A DNA stretch of 64,000 nucleotides from Undaria pinnatifida. Taxonomy: Eukaryota > Sar > Phaeophyceae > Laminariales > Alariaceae. Numbering within the stretch: the stretch's first letter is position 1; every line of letters starts with the position of its first letter. Below are positions 20,296-32,400 of the stretch, in pieces. The DNA is taken from positions 9,277,759-9,341,758 of the forward strand of contig JABAKD010000018.1 in assembly GCA_012845835.1 (NCBI GenBank), given 5' to 3'. A program made the position numbers and the translations under genes. Under the pieces are notes generated by a model. That model searched no databases. It was not told the origin of the DNA and saw only the letters and a program-made list of their open reading frames with translations.

Positions 20296-21526
20296 ATGGC
20301 TCGACCAGATAGCGCGGCCAATCCCTCCCGGTCCCAGCCACGATCTAACTGGCACAAGGTTAATGCGAAGGGAGAGGGGTGTGAGGGGGGCGGCTACGCC
20401 GCAACACTATTGTCGACTGGCGTAAACTCGTTCAGCTATCGAGACTACGACGACGTCACAGGGGGTAACAGCAGCGACAACGACGACGATGATAACGACG
20501 ACTTGTATAGTAGTAACAGCAAAGACGGTTACACACTCGGCGAAAACGACGACGGTTACACACCCGGCGAAAACGACGACGGTTACAAACGCGGCAGAAA
20601 TGGTGGTGGGAATGAAACCGTCGCCGGAAATAAACCCGACGAGTACAATAGGGGCGGGTACGAACGCGGCGGAAATGAAACGGTAGGCGGGAATGAACCC
20701 TTAGGCGGCGGAAATGAAGCCGTCAGCGGTGGAAATGGAACCGTCAGGGGTGGAAATGAGACTGTCGGCGGCGAGAATGAAGCCGTCAATGTTGGAAATG
20801 AAACCGGCGGCGGCGGAAATGGAAATAAAATCGTCGATCGGGCTGAGGGGGGACGGCGTGACGCATACGCCACTTTGGTGAGCGCCGACGACGCGGAAAG
20901 TCAATCTGAAACGGCTCAATCCGAAACGGCTACTGGTTCGGAAATCTCGCCGCCCGAATCGGAGCCAGCGCCCGTGGCATCAACCAAGGGCAAGCACAAG
21001 GCAGCAGAGGTTCCGCGAACAGAAAGCGCGGCGTTTTCGAGACAAGGGGAATGGAACGGGGAAGGTGAAGACTTGACCGGGGGCAGGAATTTGCCGCTAG
21101 GAGGGCGGAATAATTCGGCGGGGTTTGCAGCAACGGGGGGGGACGACGAGGTTGGGGGGACAGGGGTGAGGTTTGCACGGGACGGGGGAGGAGGCGCCGA
21201 GCTGGCATCGACGGGGGCGGAGGGGGGAGAGAGTACGGGTTTTCCGCTATTGAAGGAGGGGGGGAGGGGCATGAAGCTTGCAGCGACGGGGAGTGGGGGA
21301 GATAATACGGGGTTTTCAGTGTTGATAGAGGAGGGAGCGGGGCAGGGGAAAGGGGAAAAAGGGAGCGATAACGGGTTTAGGACGGGAGTGGCAGGGATGG
21401 GGTTGGGGCTGGGGCTTGGCAGAAGGTCGAAGGCGTCGATTTTTCGGCAGAGCAGTGGCCACCTCTCGTCGCTGGCTTCCTCCTCCGCTCACGGAGAGTT
21501 CAGGGGAGGGTTCGGACAGAGAGCCG
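20296..21526 (+). CDS. Ankyrin gene exon 1
   Basis: 410 codons from ATG 20296 (MARPDSAANPSRSQPRSNWH) to the donor GCCG|GTGAGT in phase 1. The ATG is the first in this frame in the open stretch. Contains an Asp-rich patch (DNDDDDNDD), GENDDGYT duplicated, and a 24-27 bp minisatellite at 20600-20820 that encodes GGNETV-type repeats. The rest is Gly/Ser/Glu-rich and probably disordered. Confidence 0.7.
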
Positions 21527-24500
21527 GTGAGTGGAAGGCGTTTTTCGTTTCCTTGAAACCGTCATCAGTGGCGGCTCAGCCCCTGCTTTTTTGTTTCTGT
21601 TTTTGAAGGCATAACTGTTACCTGGTACAGTTTAACATGTACCTTGTATGCGTTTCGTCTTGTTAACATGTCTTGCGATTACTTACCGAAGGGCAGCTTT
21701 AGCCCTTTCCGGCTCCCGTCTCGCGTTCGCGTACTCGTACACTATATATTAAGAGCGGTTGCGTTTTCCAACCTCTGTTGGGTTTTGCGAAAATGTAAAA
21801 ATAGCATTGAAACCGACAAACATGGTAACAGCCATCCCACGATAGGTGTGCCGCAGATTCTAAGAAATTTCTGAGCTCCTAATACGAGGCCCTCATGAGG
21901 ATATCAATATATCATCCGAAGCCTGGCGTCGAGGGCATTCGCTCGGGCAACCCGACCAACATTTTTTTTTTTTTTTTTTTTTTTGCCCCTTCGGCGGATG
22001 GGGAAAAATACAGCTTAAGCTCACCGTACTTGGACGTATTTTCATACACGTCGTGTGTCGATTTAACTCAAGTTCGTTCGCAATCCAGCTGTTTTTCTGG
22101 CGTGTCCTTCGGTTCCCGCGATAGCGATAGCGCGAGCTGTCCCTACGGGCGTGTCCCCGTTATTACCCGACCATCGTGTCTCTGCGCTATCATAGTCCTA
22201 AAACAATTACTTCGAAGTATGCTTGTAAATTTTTCATGCTAACCGATAGGTCCATACCTTGAGGAGCTCTCATGGTCAGAAACGTTTGGTTTAACCACTG
22301 CGACCCCTACCCTACCTTGGGATGGCTCTTAACCTAAGCCCATCCAACCCACGAGAAAACCTACCATAGGTTTGACAATACAAAAAAATGGTACGAAGTA
22401 CAATACATTTCTAACCTAATGTTTCGCTGATTATGTCGTTTTTGTTTGGGCTGGCCTTGGATTGTGACGTTCGACGGTTTCAGTACTAACAGCAGTATTG
22501 TTTTCCTACCCAATTCCTACTCAACCAAAGTTGGTACATCGCAAACTCGTTATTTGTTCCTTGCACTGGTGGCCAACGCACGTGAAATGTGATCCCGGCC
22601 CCCTGCCCCCCCCCCCCCCCTCCACAATTACAACTCATTTCACTGGTGACTGAAACGCCCAAACATAATTCATAACTTGACCTTCTTCCCCCCCCCCCCC
22701 TCCACATTCATAAACCCGCGCGCTGGTGGTCGAAACCCTCAAAAAGTCTGACCTCCCCCCCCCCCTTCCCCTTTGCTTCCTCTCCTTTCCCGTTTATCCC
22801 CCTCGTCCTCCCTCCCTGCCCCGCCCCTCCCCCCCACAGCTCCCGGCGAAGCTTCCTCTAGTGATCGTGACAGCAAACTCCCCAAGGTCTCCACGACGGA
22901 GGCCGAGCTTCCTGCGGAGCTGGAAAGTTCCTTCCTCGGTGCCGCCGCCTCAACCACCGACATTGCGGACGAAGTGACCGCATCCATGGCGAGACCGCCG
23001 GCATCTAGTTCCGCCGATGTGCCCGGGCCCTTGGCGGGACCGAAACAATCTAATTTCGCCGCTCCCGCGCCTGGGTCCGTAGCCGGAGTGTCACCTTCTA
23101 ATCCCGCCGCCGCGCCCACGCTGTTAGCGAGACGGCCATCGTCGAATGGACTGATGGCAGCTAATTCCGCCGCTGTGCCCGGGTCCTTGCCGACACGGTC
23201 ATCGTCGAATAGACTGATGGGAGCTAATTCCGCCGCTGTACGAGGGACCTTGCCGAGACGGTCATCGTCGAACAGACTGATGGCAGGTAATACCGCCGCT
23301 GTACCCGGGTCCTTGCCGAGACGGTCATCGTTGAATGGACTGTCCTTGTCTAAATCCGCCGCTGAGTCCAGACCCTTGGCGGCACTGTTGCCATCAAGAT
23401 ATACCGCCGTCGCGCCCGAGCCCTTGACGGGACTGTCATGTTCTAATTCTGCCGCCGCTAATCCCGCCGCCGCTAGAGAAGTTAAGCCGTCGCCGTGGTC
23501 AACAATGCCACCTTCGCCATCGGTACCAGGGGATGATCGCATGGGATCCATTGCGTCGATCCCTATCGGCGGCGTTATTGGTGCCGGGGCTGTCCCTGTC
23601 AAGGCGGAGGCGTTTGTAACGGGGACAGAGCCGAATAATCCCCCCAGTTTCCCTCCGCGGGTGGATGATGGTTTGGGTGGTGGTGGTGGAGCGGTTGTCC
23701 CGCCGCATGCGCTTGGCCCCGCGGTGCCGCAGGGGACTCTGACGAGATCCCGTCTCAGCTGGAAAAATGCGGAGGAATTGCAAACCCCGGGGACGGGGTT
23801 GGAAAGTCCCTGCCCCGACGCCTCGCAGGATGATGGTGGTAGGGCTGAGAGACCCCTTTCTGGGCGGAATGGTGGTGGTGGTGGGGGTGACGGTGGTGGT
23901 GGTGGCGCGATGGGGGGGCAGGGGGGGGGAAGTACCGAACCCGAGGTGGCAGGAGGAGGAGGAGGAGAGGAAGGGGGAGAAGGGGGAGGAGGAGGAGGAG
24001 AAGGGGGGGGAGGGGAGGGGGGGGGAAGAGGGGGCGAGCTTGCCGATAACCCGGCTGTTGGAAACGGACGACACTGCTGTGTACTCGGAAACGAAGCATC
24101 GCCCGCAGATACCATCCGGGCCCTGGCTCATGTGAGTTGGAAGAGCCCCCGCCATACATGCCTTGGTATGCCATACCATACCATACCGTACCATACCGTA
24201 CCGTACCATACAACACGACATACCATTTGTGCGGAACACCCCCCCCCCCCTCCCAACAACCGACCTTACCGAGAGTCTTGGTCGAATTATGGTCCGATAG
24301 GAGAGAGTAGCTTATACCTGTAGCTATTGACCACCCCCCCTGTACCCTCCCGCCCCCATCCCCTCCACCCTATCCGCTACCTATACCTAAGTCTACAACT
24401 CCTTACCCCCTCCATGTCCGTCTTTGCCCCTCCCTCCCCCCCTTCATACCCCCGTTGCCCACCCCCGTCCCCTAAATTGGATGCAGCAGCCCCCCTCTAT

Positions 24501-26396
24501 CCACCCTCCTCCCTCCGCCCCCCGATTATATTCTCTATCTTCACCCCTCCCTCCCCACCTACGCCTACTGATTTACATATGGTAGTTGGCCTCGGTTGGC
24601 ACCGACGCTGGGAAACGTCATGTGTATATTGGGGTTGGCGTGGGTTGGCAACGACGCTGTAAATCATGCCAATCACTGCGTGAGCTAGACAACCAGGGTA
24701 CCGTTTTTTTTTTTTTTCCTGCGGTCACCATGATGGTTATGGAGTTAGATCATATTGTGCGGGGTGGAGAACCCTAACTCCGCACAAGGGGAAGTATCGC
24801 ATCACCTAGTGTGAATATGGTAAGGCACCCACGAGGCAGTTGAATAGTAATACCCGTTGCTGTCTCTGGAGTGGCCACACCAGAAAACAAACTATCTCAT
24901 TGGCGCTGTCATCCATAAGCAAGAAAGTAGGCACAAGGTGCCGAAGTCCGTCTTACGAGCGGTTCTTGGAAGGACGCAGTTCACCGTTCGTGGGACTCGC
25001 CGACCACGTCACGGCGCTTCGCGCGTGGTGCGAGCAATATCTGCCTTGTTGGTGAAAACCCGACGTGCTCCGTCCCGGCATAGTAGGGATGCGATGGTCC
25101 ATGGTCATACGACAACGCCCATGCACAAACTGAGTACACCTCCTCCCCCCCCTACGCCTACTCCCTCGCTTTCCTCTTGCCCACCCCACCCCACCCCTAA
25201 ACGGCGTTTAACAGCGACGACAACCTAGCTGTGGAAACTGTTACCTTCACACACACCCTCCTCTCCCCCCCCCCCCCCCCTTCCCCCTTCGTTTTCGCCC
25301 CCTATGTGGAATTCAATACCCACCCCTCTACCCACCCCTTCACCTCCGTTTGTGTCTGCCATCTACACCCTCCCTCCTCCCCCCCCCCCCCCTCCACATT
25401 TTTACCCTCCCCTCCCCCCCCCCCCCCCGCCCCATTTTCGACCCCACCCTTCCTCATTTTTGCCCCTTTCCCCCTCCTTACCCCCCCCCCCCGCCCCATT
25501 TTTAACCCCACCCTTCCTCATTTTCGCCCCTTTCCCCCCCCTTACCCCCCCCCCTGTTCAGCGACGACTCCTCCTTCCCCCCTTTTTTTCACAGCCCCCC
25601 CCCCCCTCCTTCCCATTTTCCCCTCCCCGTCCTATTCTTCTGCCACCCCCTCCTTCCCGGTACCATGAGGATGCAAGGATCTACGGTCATACGACTACGG
25701 CCATGCATAAAATGGGTACGCCCCCCCCCCCCCATTACGCCTCATTCCCCCTCCTTACGCCCCCTCTACTCAGCCGCGACCCCCAACCTCTGGGAGCTGT
25801 TCAATTTGGGGATGTTGGCGTGATGCCCCCCCTCTTAATGTCCGCCATTTTCAACCCCTCCCCCCCCCCCCCCCCCCGTTACGCCCCCTTTCCTCCTCAA
25901 CCCCCTGAACCAGCGATGACCACAGAGCTTTGGGAGCTGTTCAATCCGAAGATGTTCGAGTGGTGCCTCCCCCCTTTTTTGTCAACCATGTCACACGCCC
26001 CTTAACTCCCCGCCCCCGCCCCCGCCCCCCTAGTGCCTCCTTCTCTCTGTAACCCCACTAATGAACGACGGCGACCGAGCTGAGGAAGCTGTTCAATCCG
26101 AGGTTGGTCGCGTGGTGCCTCCCTCCGTTATGTCCGCAATTTTATCCCCCCCTTGACCCCCTGACCCCCCCCCCCCGCCCGCCTACGCCTCCTTTCCTCT
26201 GTAACCCATCCTAATCAGCGACGACCACCGAGCTGTGGAAGCTGTTCAGTCAGGGGATGTTCGCGTGGTGCAGACGTTTTTGGACAGGGGGGGGGATGTG
26301 GAGACCCGGGACTCGCGAATAAACATGGTGAGAGAGTATTGGGATTCCCGGTTGGTGTTGTTGTTGTTGTTGTTATTGTTGTAACATGAATGTTGC

Positions 26397-26429
<33 letters not shown>

Positions 26430-29400
26430 CAAAATGCTCGTGCCAACGCATGGACTATTAAGGCAACGAACGCTACTTGGAAGGCTACAGGGCGAACTTT
26501 TTGATTGTAGTATACAGACCCAAAACCGAAGAGCGCGATCTAATCGCCAAACGTCGAGGAAGAGCTTGAGGCAATCCGAGTATCGTCATGCCTCACGCTT
26601 GCCTTAACCGCTTTCCTGCGCTGCAGTTAGAATACATCTACACCGGCAGCAGGTCGGATTGCTTCATGTGGCCGACGCTGCAATTGGCAGTTTTTTCGTC
26701 AATTTTTTTCATCTTAAGTCCCAAGGGGGTTCTAATCGAAACCAATTCGAGGCGAGTCGACGAGGGACGAAATAGCTATCTTCCCGCGATAGAACCCTAC
26801 GTCGTAGGCGTGTACCGTGGGGGGGGGGGGGGGGGGGGGGAGCCTGCTTGGTGACCCCGGATCTGAGTTGCGTCTAGGGAGGGAGAATGAGGAAGGAAAA
26901 AGTGCGAAGGTAATAGGAAGGGATGAGCGAAACAAAATCCAATACAATACCAAAAGCGTTTTTACCCTTTTGCGTTACGTCTTGAATCATCGTCCCGTCA
27001 CGTCCTGGGCGTTGACTCGGCCAGAACGTTTATTACAATGAAACTTGTTCCCTAGCTGCGTGTTTGTTCTTCACATTAAACTGGTCTTCTCGCCCGTCTA
27101 CATCCAGCCCAGCCAGTGTCCTTTGCCAATGCCTCCTAGAGAGACGAGCTCTGTGGGCACAAGCTACACGACAGAGATACGCATTACAAGTACAGCAGGA
27201 CGATTTGGCCGTTCAATACAATTCGACGCGAGTCGAGGAGGGAAGAAAATGGTGACTTCTTCTCCCAATAAAAATGAATTCACGTATATAGCGAAGTGGG
27301 GAGGGAGGAGGAGGCGCCGCTACTATGTGACCCCGAATCTGAGTTAGCACTGGAAGGGAGGGCGAGAGTAAATCGAGGATAATAAATGGGATGAAGGAAA
27401 AAAAAAGGTCAACCGCAATGAATACGAGGGGGAAAAAAACAGCAAGCCAGCACAGCAGGCGTTTTGCAAGGAAAAAGATAAAATAAGACTAAGAAAGAAG
27501 AGGAAACAAATTTTTTTTAGGGAAACAGGAACGCTGTGAGATGAAGGATTTTGTCGAAACTCGTGTTTTGCGAGCGGCGCGTGTGATGCTTCGAGCACGA
27601 TAGCGAGGCCTACCGTTTTGCCGTTTTTTTTTCTGGAGCTCCTCGCTTAAGGAAGGATTCACCGCACACCAAAAAACTGATTTCGGGCAAAATGAAGGTG
27701 GAGTCCGATGAACACATGTCCCATGGCCTGGATATACCTACTAAAAAAAACGCTGCAATAAGAGTCTGAAATCCGGGAGATTTTGGGCTATAACGCCTTC
27801 ACTACGAACCGGAAACCCTTTTCGGGGACAAATGTACTTGCATTTAGCATAGGGAGGGATGTTGGCGCTCTAAGGGGGGTTACCGAACGCCTTTGCAACT
27901 GGAAACCCTTTTTTTTCAAAAATCCGTGGATTTAGTATAGGGTGGGGTTTGGGGGCTCTACAGGAGTTAAGGAGCCATACAATTTACAAAGTATTTTGTG
28001 GGCGAAAGGTCGTAACTCTGGCGTAGCGTACGTCCGAGCGCTTGTGGGGCAACAGACATAGGAGCCAGCACACGTCTACGAAAAAAAAAAACGTACGAGT
28101 GAAAAAAACTGAAGTAACATCTCCGAAAAAGCAAAAGCACATCGGTGTTATGATTATGTTGACGTCCCAGGAAAACCTACAAGGGCAACTGACATTGGCG
28201 TCGTTTTGTGGACGCCCTCGTACGTCGCGCACGCATTGGTCACTTTTTTTTTTTTTTTTTTTCGTACCACAGGTACATTGTATCATATTATCATGGCACT
28301 TTTCGTTTGTCCTTCTCCTTCCCTAGACATAACTCAGATCCGCGGTCACTAAGCACTAAGCCGGCTGTTCTCCCCCCTCTCACTGCAATAGCAAAATCGC
28401 CCGCGCTTCAGGGTGGGTTTAGTTTCTTTTTAATTGTTTGTGTGTGGAGGACAGGTTTCGGGAAAAGTGCGCAGAACGATCGTCACGCAGGTATGATCCG
28501 AAGATCCAACGGACGGTAGAATACATCCGAGTTTGCCGTCCCTCAACGTGCAGTGTGCCTGTTCCAAATATGGCACTCAACGTTCGTACGTCCACAACAG
28601 CGATGTCCCAGCAGCCCTGTAGCCTGTGGAAGCGCAATGTTTGGATATCGCAACCCAAGGCAAGACACTCGACGCCGACGAGGAACGGTTTTTCGTACAC
28701 TAGTTCCACGGGCGGCGATCGCCCTAACGCCCACTAGGTCACCGCCTCAACTAGCGTGCGGCCATGCCAAACCAATACGAGCAACCAAAAAAGATGGTTC
28801 GATCACCCCACTCCATCCCGCCATATTTATTTCACATCGAAATCGATCTGCCGGTGTCAAGGAATCGCCTTGCCCGCTCTTTGGCACCCTCATGCCCTTC
28901 ACCGACAAAGTGAAGGGAGGCTCTCTCTTTGCCCCCCCCCCCCGGCATATGTGAAGAGCGCCTCGTGGCTACGTCAATTGGGAGAGCCTCTCCTGGAGTA
29001 GAGGCTGAATGTGTGTACATGCTATTATCACAGAAACTGCCCCAATCCCTAGTTTGTTGTAATCGATTTTGCCAGACAACGCTTGACCACACAAAAGCAG
29101 TGTTTAGTTTGCTTGCCTTGCCGAAATGTTTTCTGACCATGTGGCCCAGAAACTACGACGGTGATACTTATATTTAGGTATAAAGATAACGCCTCGACGT
29201 CTATACGAGCATGGATACGGCAAAGGCTACGGGAGGGGGCTTACGAAGTTTTCATAACCGAGTGTATCATAGCCGAGCGAGACTACGGTCGTCCGTGGCA
29301 TCCAAGCAGAAAAACAAGAAACTTGACAGGGCTCGCCCATTAGATCATGATGTGCATGCACAAGACGGGGGCGGGGTTTTGGTTTGGTTTTAGTAGCTGC

Positions 29401-32400
29401 CCCGCCCCCGGCGTTCGCGATGAATGGGCACTGTTGTTGCTGCTGTGACCTGCTTGTCGCGTGCGCAGCGCCAGAGCAAAATTACCGCAGCTTTTCGCGA
29501 TTGTGTCTGCGATCGTTTTCTCGCTCGTGAAATTCAACCGCATTTGCAGCACGTAGGGGTTGGCGGGGTACCCCCCCCCCCGTTTTCGACACCGGGGTTG
29601 GGCCACTGGCACAAGTAGCTCTGTTCCTCACTAAAAAATAACTCTTTTATCATGAAGGAGTGTTTCGGTGCACTGTAGTAGCTAAGCGTTTCGTGGTGGT
29701 TTCATTATTTCGCAAGATTGCCACAGACCGAAAGCTTAAGGCTGCTGAGTTAAATCGACACACGACGCGTATGAAAATACGTGGAAGTGTGGTGAGCTAA
29801 AGCTTTATTTTTCCCCATCCGCCGGAGGATAAAAAAAACAAAAACAAAAAATTAAGGCTGCGAAGGAACAGGGAGGTCACTAAGGCGAGTGACTCCGAGC
29901 CACTGCTGCGAAAGGCCCCAGAAGTGATCCCCCCATTGCCGTTTTGGTCAGGCTACTCGCTCGAGTGGCCCAGCTTTGATCAAGCTACTCGCTCGAGTGG
30001 CCCAGGTTCTTCACTCAAAAGTGGCCTTTAAAAAGTAGATTTTGCTGGCGTAGAATAAATAAGCAGTTACACGGAAATGAAAATTACGAAGCGGAAGAAA
30101 CACAAAACGTCAAGGCTGCGTAGAAAAAGAGGGTAGCAGCTCCTGGCGCACGTTGTGCCGCTGAAACAAGAGACCATAGATGTGACCCCCTCCGCCCCCC
30201 CTTGCCGAAGTCCGTCTTACGAGCGGTTCTTGGAAGGATGCAGTTCACCCTTCATGCGACTTGCCGAACACCTCACGGCGCTTCGCGCTTGGTGCAAGCA
30301 ATGTCTGCCTGTTTGGTGAAAACCCGACGTGCTCCGTCCCGGCATAGTAGGGATGCGATGGTCTATGGTCATACGACTTCGGCCATGCACAAACTGAGTA
30401 CACTCCCCCCTTAACATGCCCCCGACCATAGCTTTGGTCATACCGTTACACTAGTGCTGCATAGGTTGCTTCTGGCAAGGAGGCTTTCCTGTTGCGGGAC
30501 TACCGTCCCACATTTCGGCGTGGTCATCCTCAGGCAAAGAGCGTAGCCGTCTCCGCCATGGTCGCCGATCAGGTTTGTCTGCGTGAGGCTTGCCCATCGA
30601 CGCTGTCATGGGAATGCCTCATGCAGACATACCTGATCGGTGACCGTGGAGGTGATTCCTCTGGTCTTCGTCTGACGCCGACGACGTCGAAATGTGGGAT
30701 TGTAGTCCCGTCCGGGACGGTAGTCCCGTCCCGCAGCAGGTAAATCTCTTTGTCAAAAGGGAGGTGTGGGGTAAAATGTCCTTGTCGAAAGCGAGGCGTG
30801 GGGTGAGTAGCTGTTTTGTAACACTTCAGTCATGCATGATAGGTATTGTAATATAATACACTGTAATCTTATATTGGGTTCCCACCCATGAAAACTTGCT
30901 AGAAGTGACCCGTGTATTTATTGTATGCAGCTTGCAAAGATGAGTATCGACCCTAAACTCGTCGAAGTCACAGCTGCCGTTTTTTGAAATATTTTTATAC
31001 AATATATTTTTTTTTCGTCAGAAGGCAGGTGTGGAGACACACCGAGGCGGGTTGTACGCGTATCCGCACCCTTGGGTGTCAGCAACGAGGATAACCTCGG
31101 AGTGCCCCCGGAGGATCTAGGGTGGCCTTGAAGGGTTATACAATGAGGCGGTACGAACTAGGGGACAGGACCCGGTATCCACACCATGCAGATACAGCGA
31201 ATATGAATGATCGTATGCCAAAATGCCGCTGCTATTGCCACGGCCGATGCTGGTGCCGATGCTGATGCTGAATCCAATGCCAAGCTACTGAAGTTGCTAC
31301 TGTAGCGATACTGCTGCAAATACAAGGATAATTTTTGATGCCAATAACAACTTCGACGCCACTGCTGTTGGTGCTGATGCCAATGCCACTGATGCTGATG
31401 CTGATGCCAATGTCGCTACTACGGTGAGGGTCCACCGTTAAGGCGGTCTGATTATGGCGGTGTCCCGATACAAATCGTTAAAAACCGCTTGGCGCGATTG
31501 GGGCATCGTGCATATTGAACCTGGGATGAATAAGGCGGCTTCCCTCTACAATGCGGTATTATTGCTATACCACACCACACCACCGCGTTGCTGGGTGCCT
31601 CCTACTGGTGATGCCACTGCTGGTGATGCCACTGCTGGTGATGCCACTGGTGGTGATGCCACTACTGATGATGCCACTGCTGGTGATGCTAGCGATATTA
31701 CTGTAAGTACTAATTATAGTGTGCCGATGCCAATGCCACTGCTGTTGATGCTGATGTCAATGCCGGCCTTGACGAAAATGTCAAGCGATGCCTTCACTAC
31801 TTAAAGATGATATGCCAATACCAAACCGGCGTCCCCGTTGGTGCGATGTTAGAACGCGTAACTATTGAGGTCGATCTCGTGAGTTCGTATCCTGCGGATG
31901 GTACTTTTTTCTGGAAAAATTGACAGGCCGTAAGTGCGAGAGCGCGAGTAGTTGGCGAAATTCGATTCGAAAATGGACGGCAGGAGCGGGAATGCTGATT
32001 CCTATGTTTATGTTGTCTCTACATTAAACCGTTATTTCTTACGACACCAGCACACCCAATGTCCTTGCTGATTCTTCATCCTATAGGGAGATACCAATTC
32101 TGTGGTCACAGACCGTGAGATACGCCATAAAAATGAAGGCATGTACCGGACCGGGGGAGAGGGGAAGACGCCTGTGACGGCGCCTTGTCCAGAAGGCCGT
32201 TGCGTGCAAAATGTCGCTTTTGACTTCAGCTGGAAACTAAGAGTGGTGGAATCATACTTGGTATGTAAAATTTGCCACTGCTGATGCAGATTCTTAAAAT
32301 GCCAAGTGGATAAAAGGGTGTTAGCGAACTATTAATGCCAACTTTTGTTGGGTGGGAGTTGGGGTGGCAAAACCATTAATATTTAATACTCCGAGTATTA

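Larger units (their letters stand above)
24132..26218 (+). other. Ankyrin gene intron 2 with R-M repeats and truncated exon copies
   Basis: Holds an imperfect CCATACCATACCGTA run (24165-24225), a long C-rich stretch, R-M repeat copies (24940-25140 and 25660-25720) and four or five truncated copies of exon 3 (described separately). Ends in CATCCTAATCAG. Confidence 0.6.

Noticed and set aside
22739-24115. Long open frame (458 codons) on the minus strand opposite ankyrin exon 2
   Set aside because: It is Pro/Ala/Ser-rich mirror sequence of a repeat-containing exon, has no splice logic of its own, and the plus strand joins exon 1 in phase.
28419-28709. Minus-strand open frame in the 9-kb intron, fairly protein-like
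   Set aside because: No matching donor/acceptor set and overlapping open frames on the other strand; no recognised domain.
31454-31804. Open frame with GDATA repeats
   Set aside because: Produced by a 15-bp microsatellite (GGTGATGCCACTGCT) and lacks other support.
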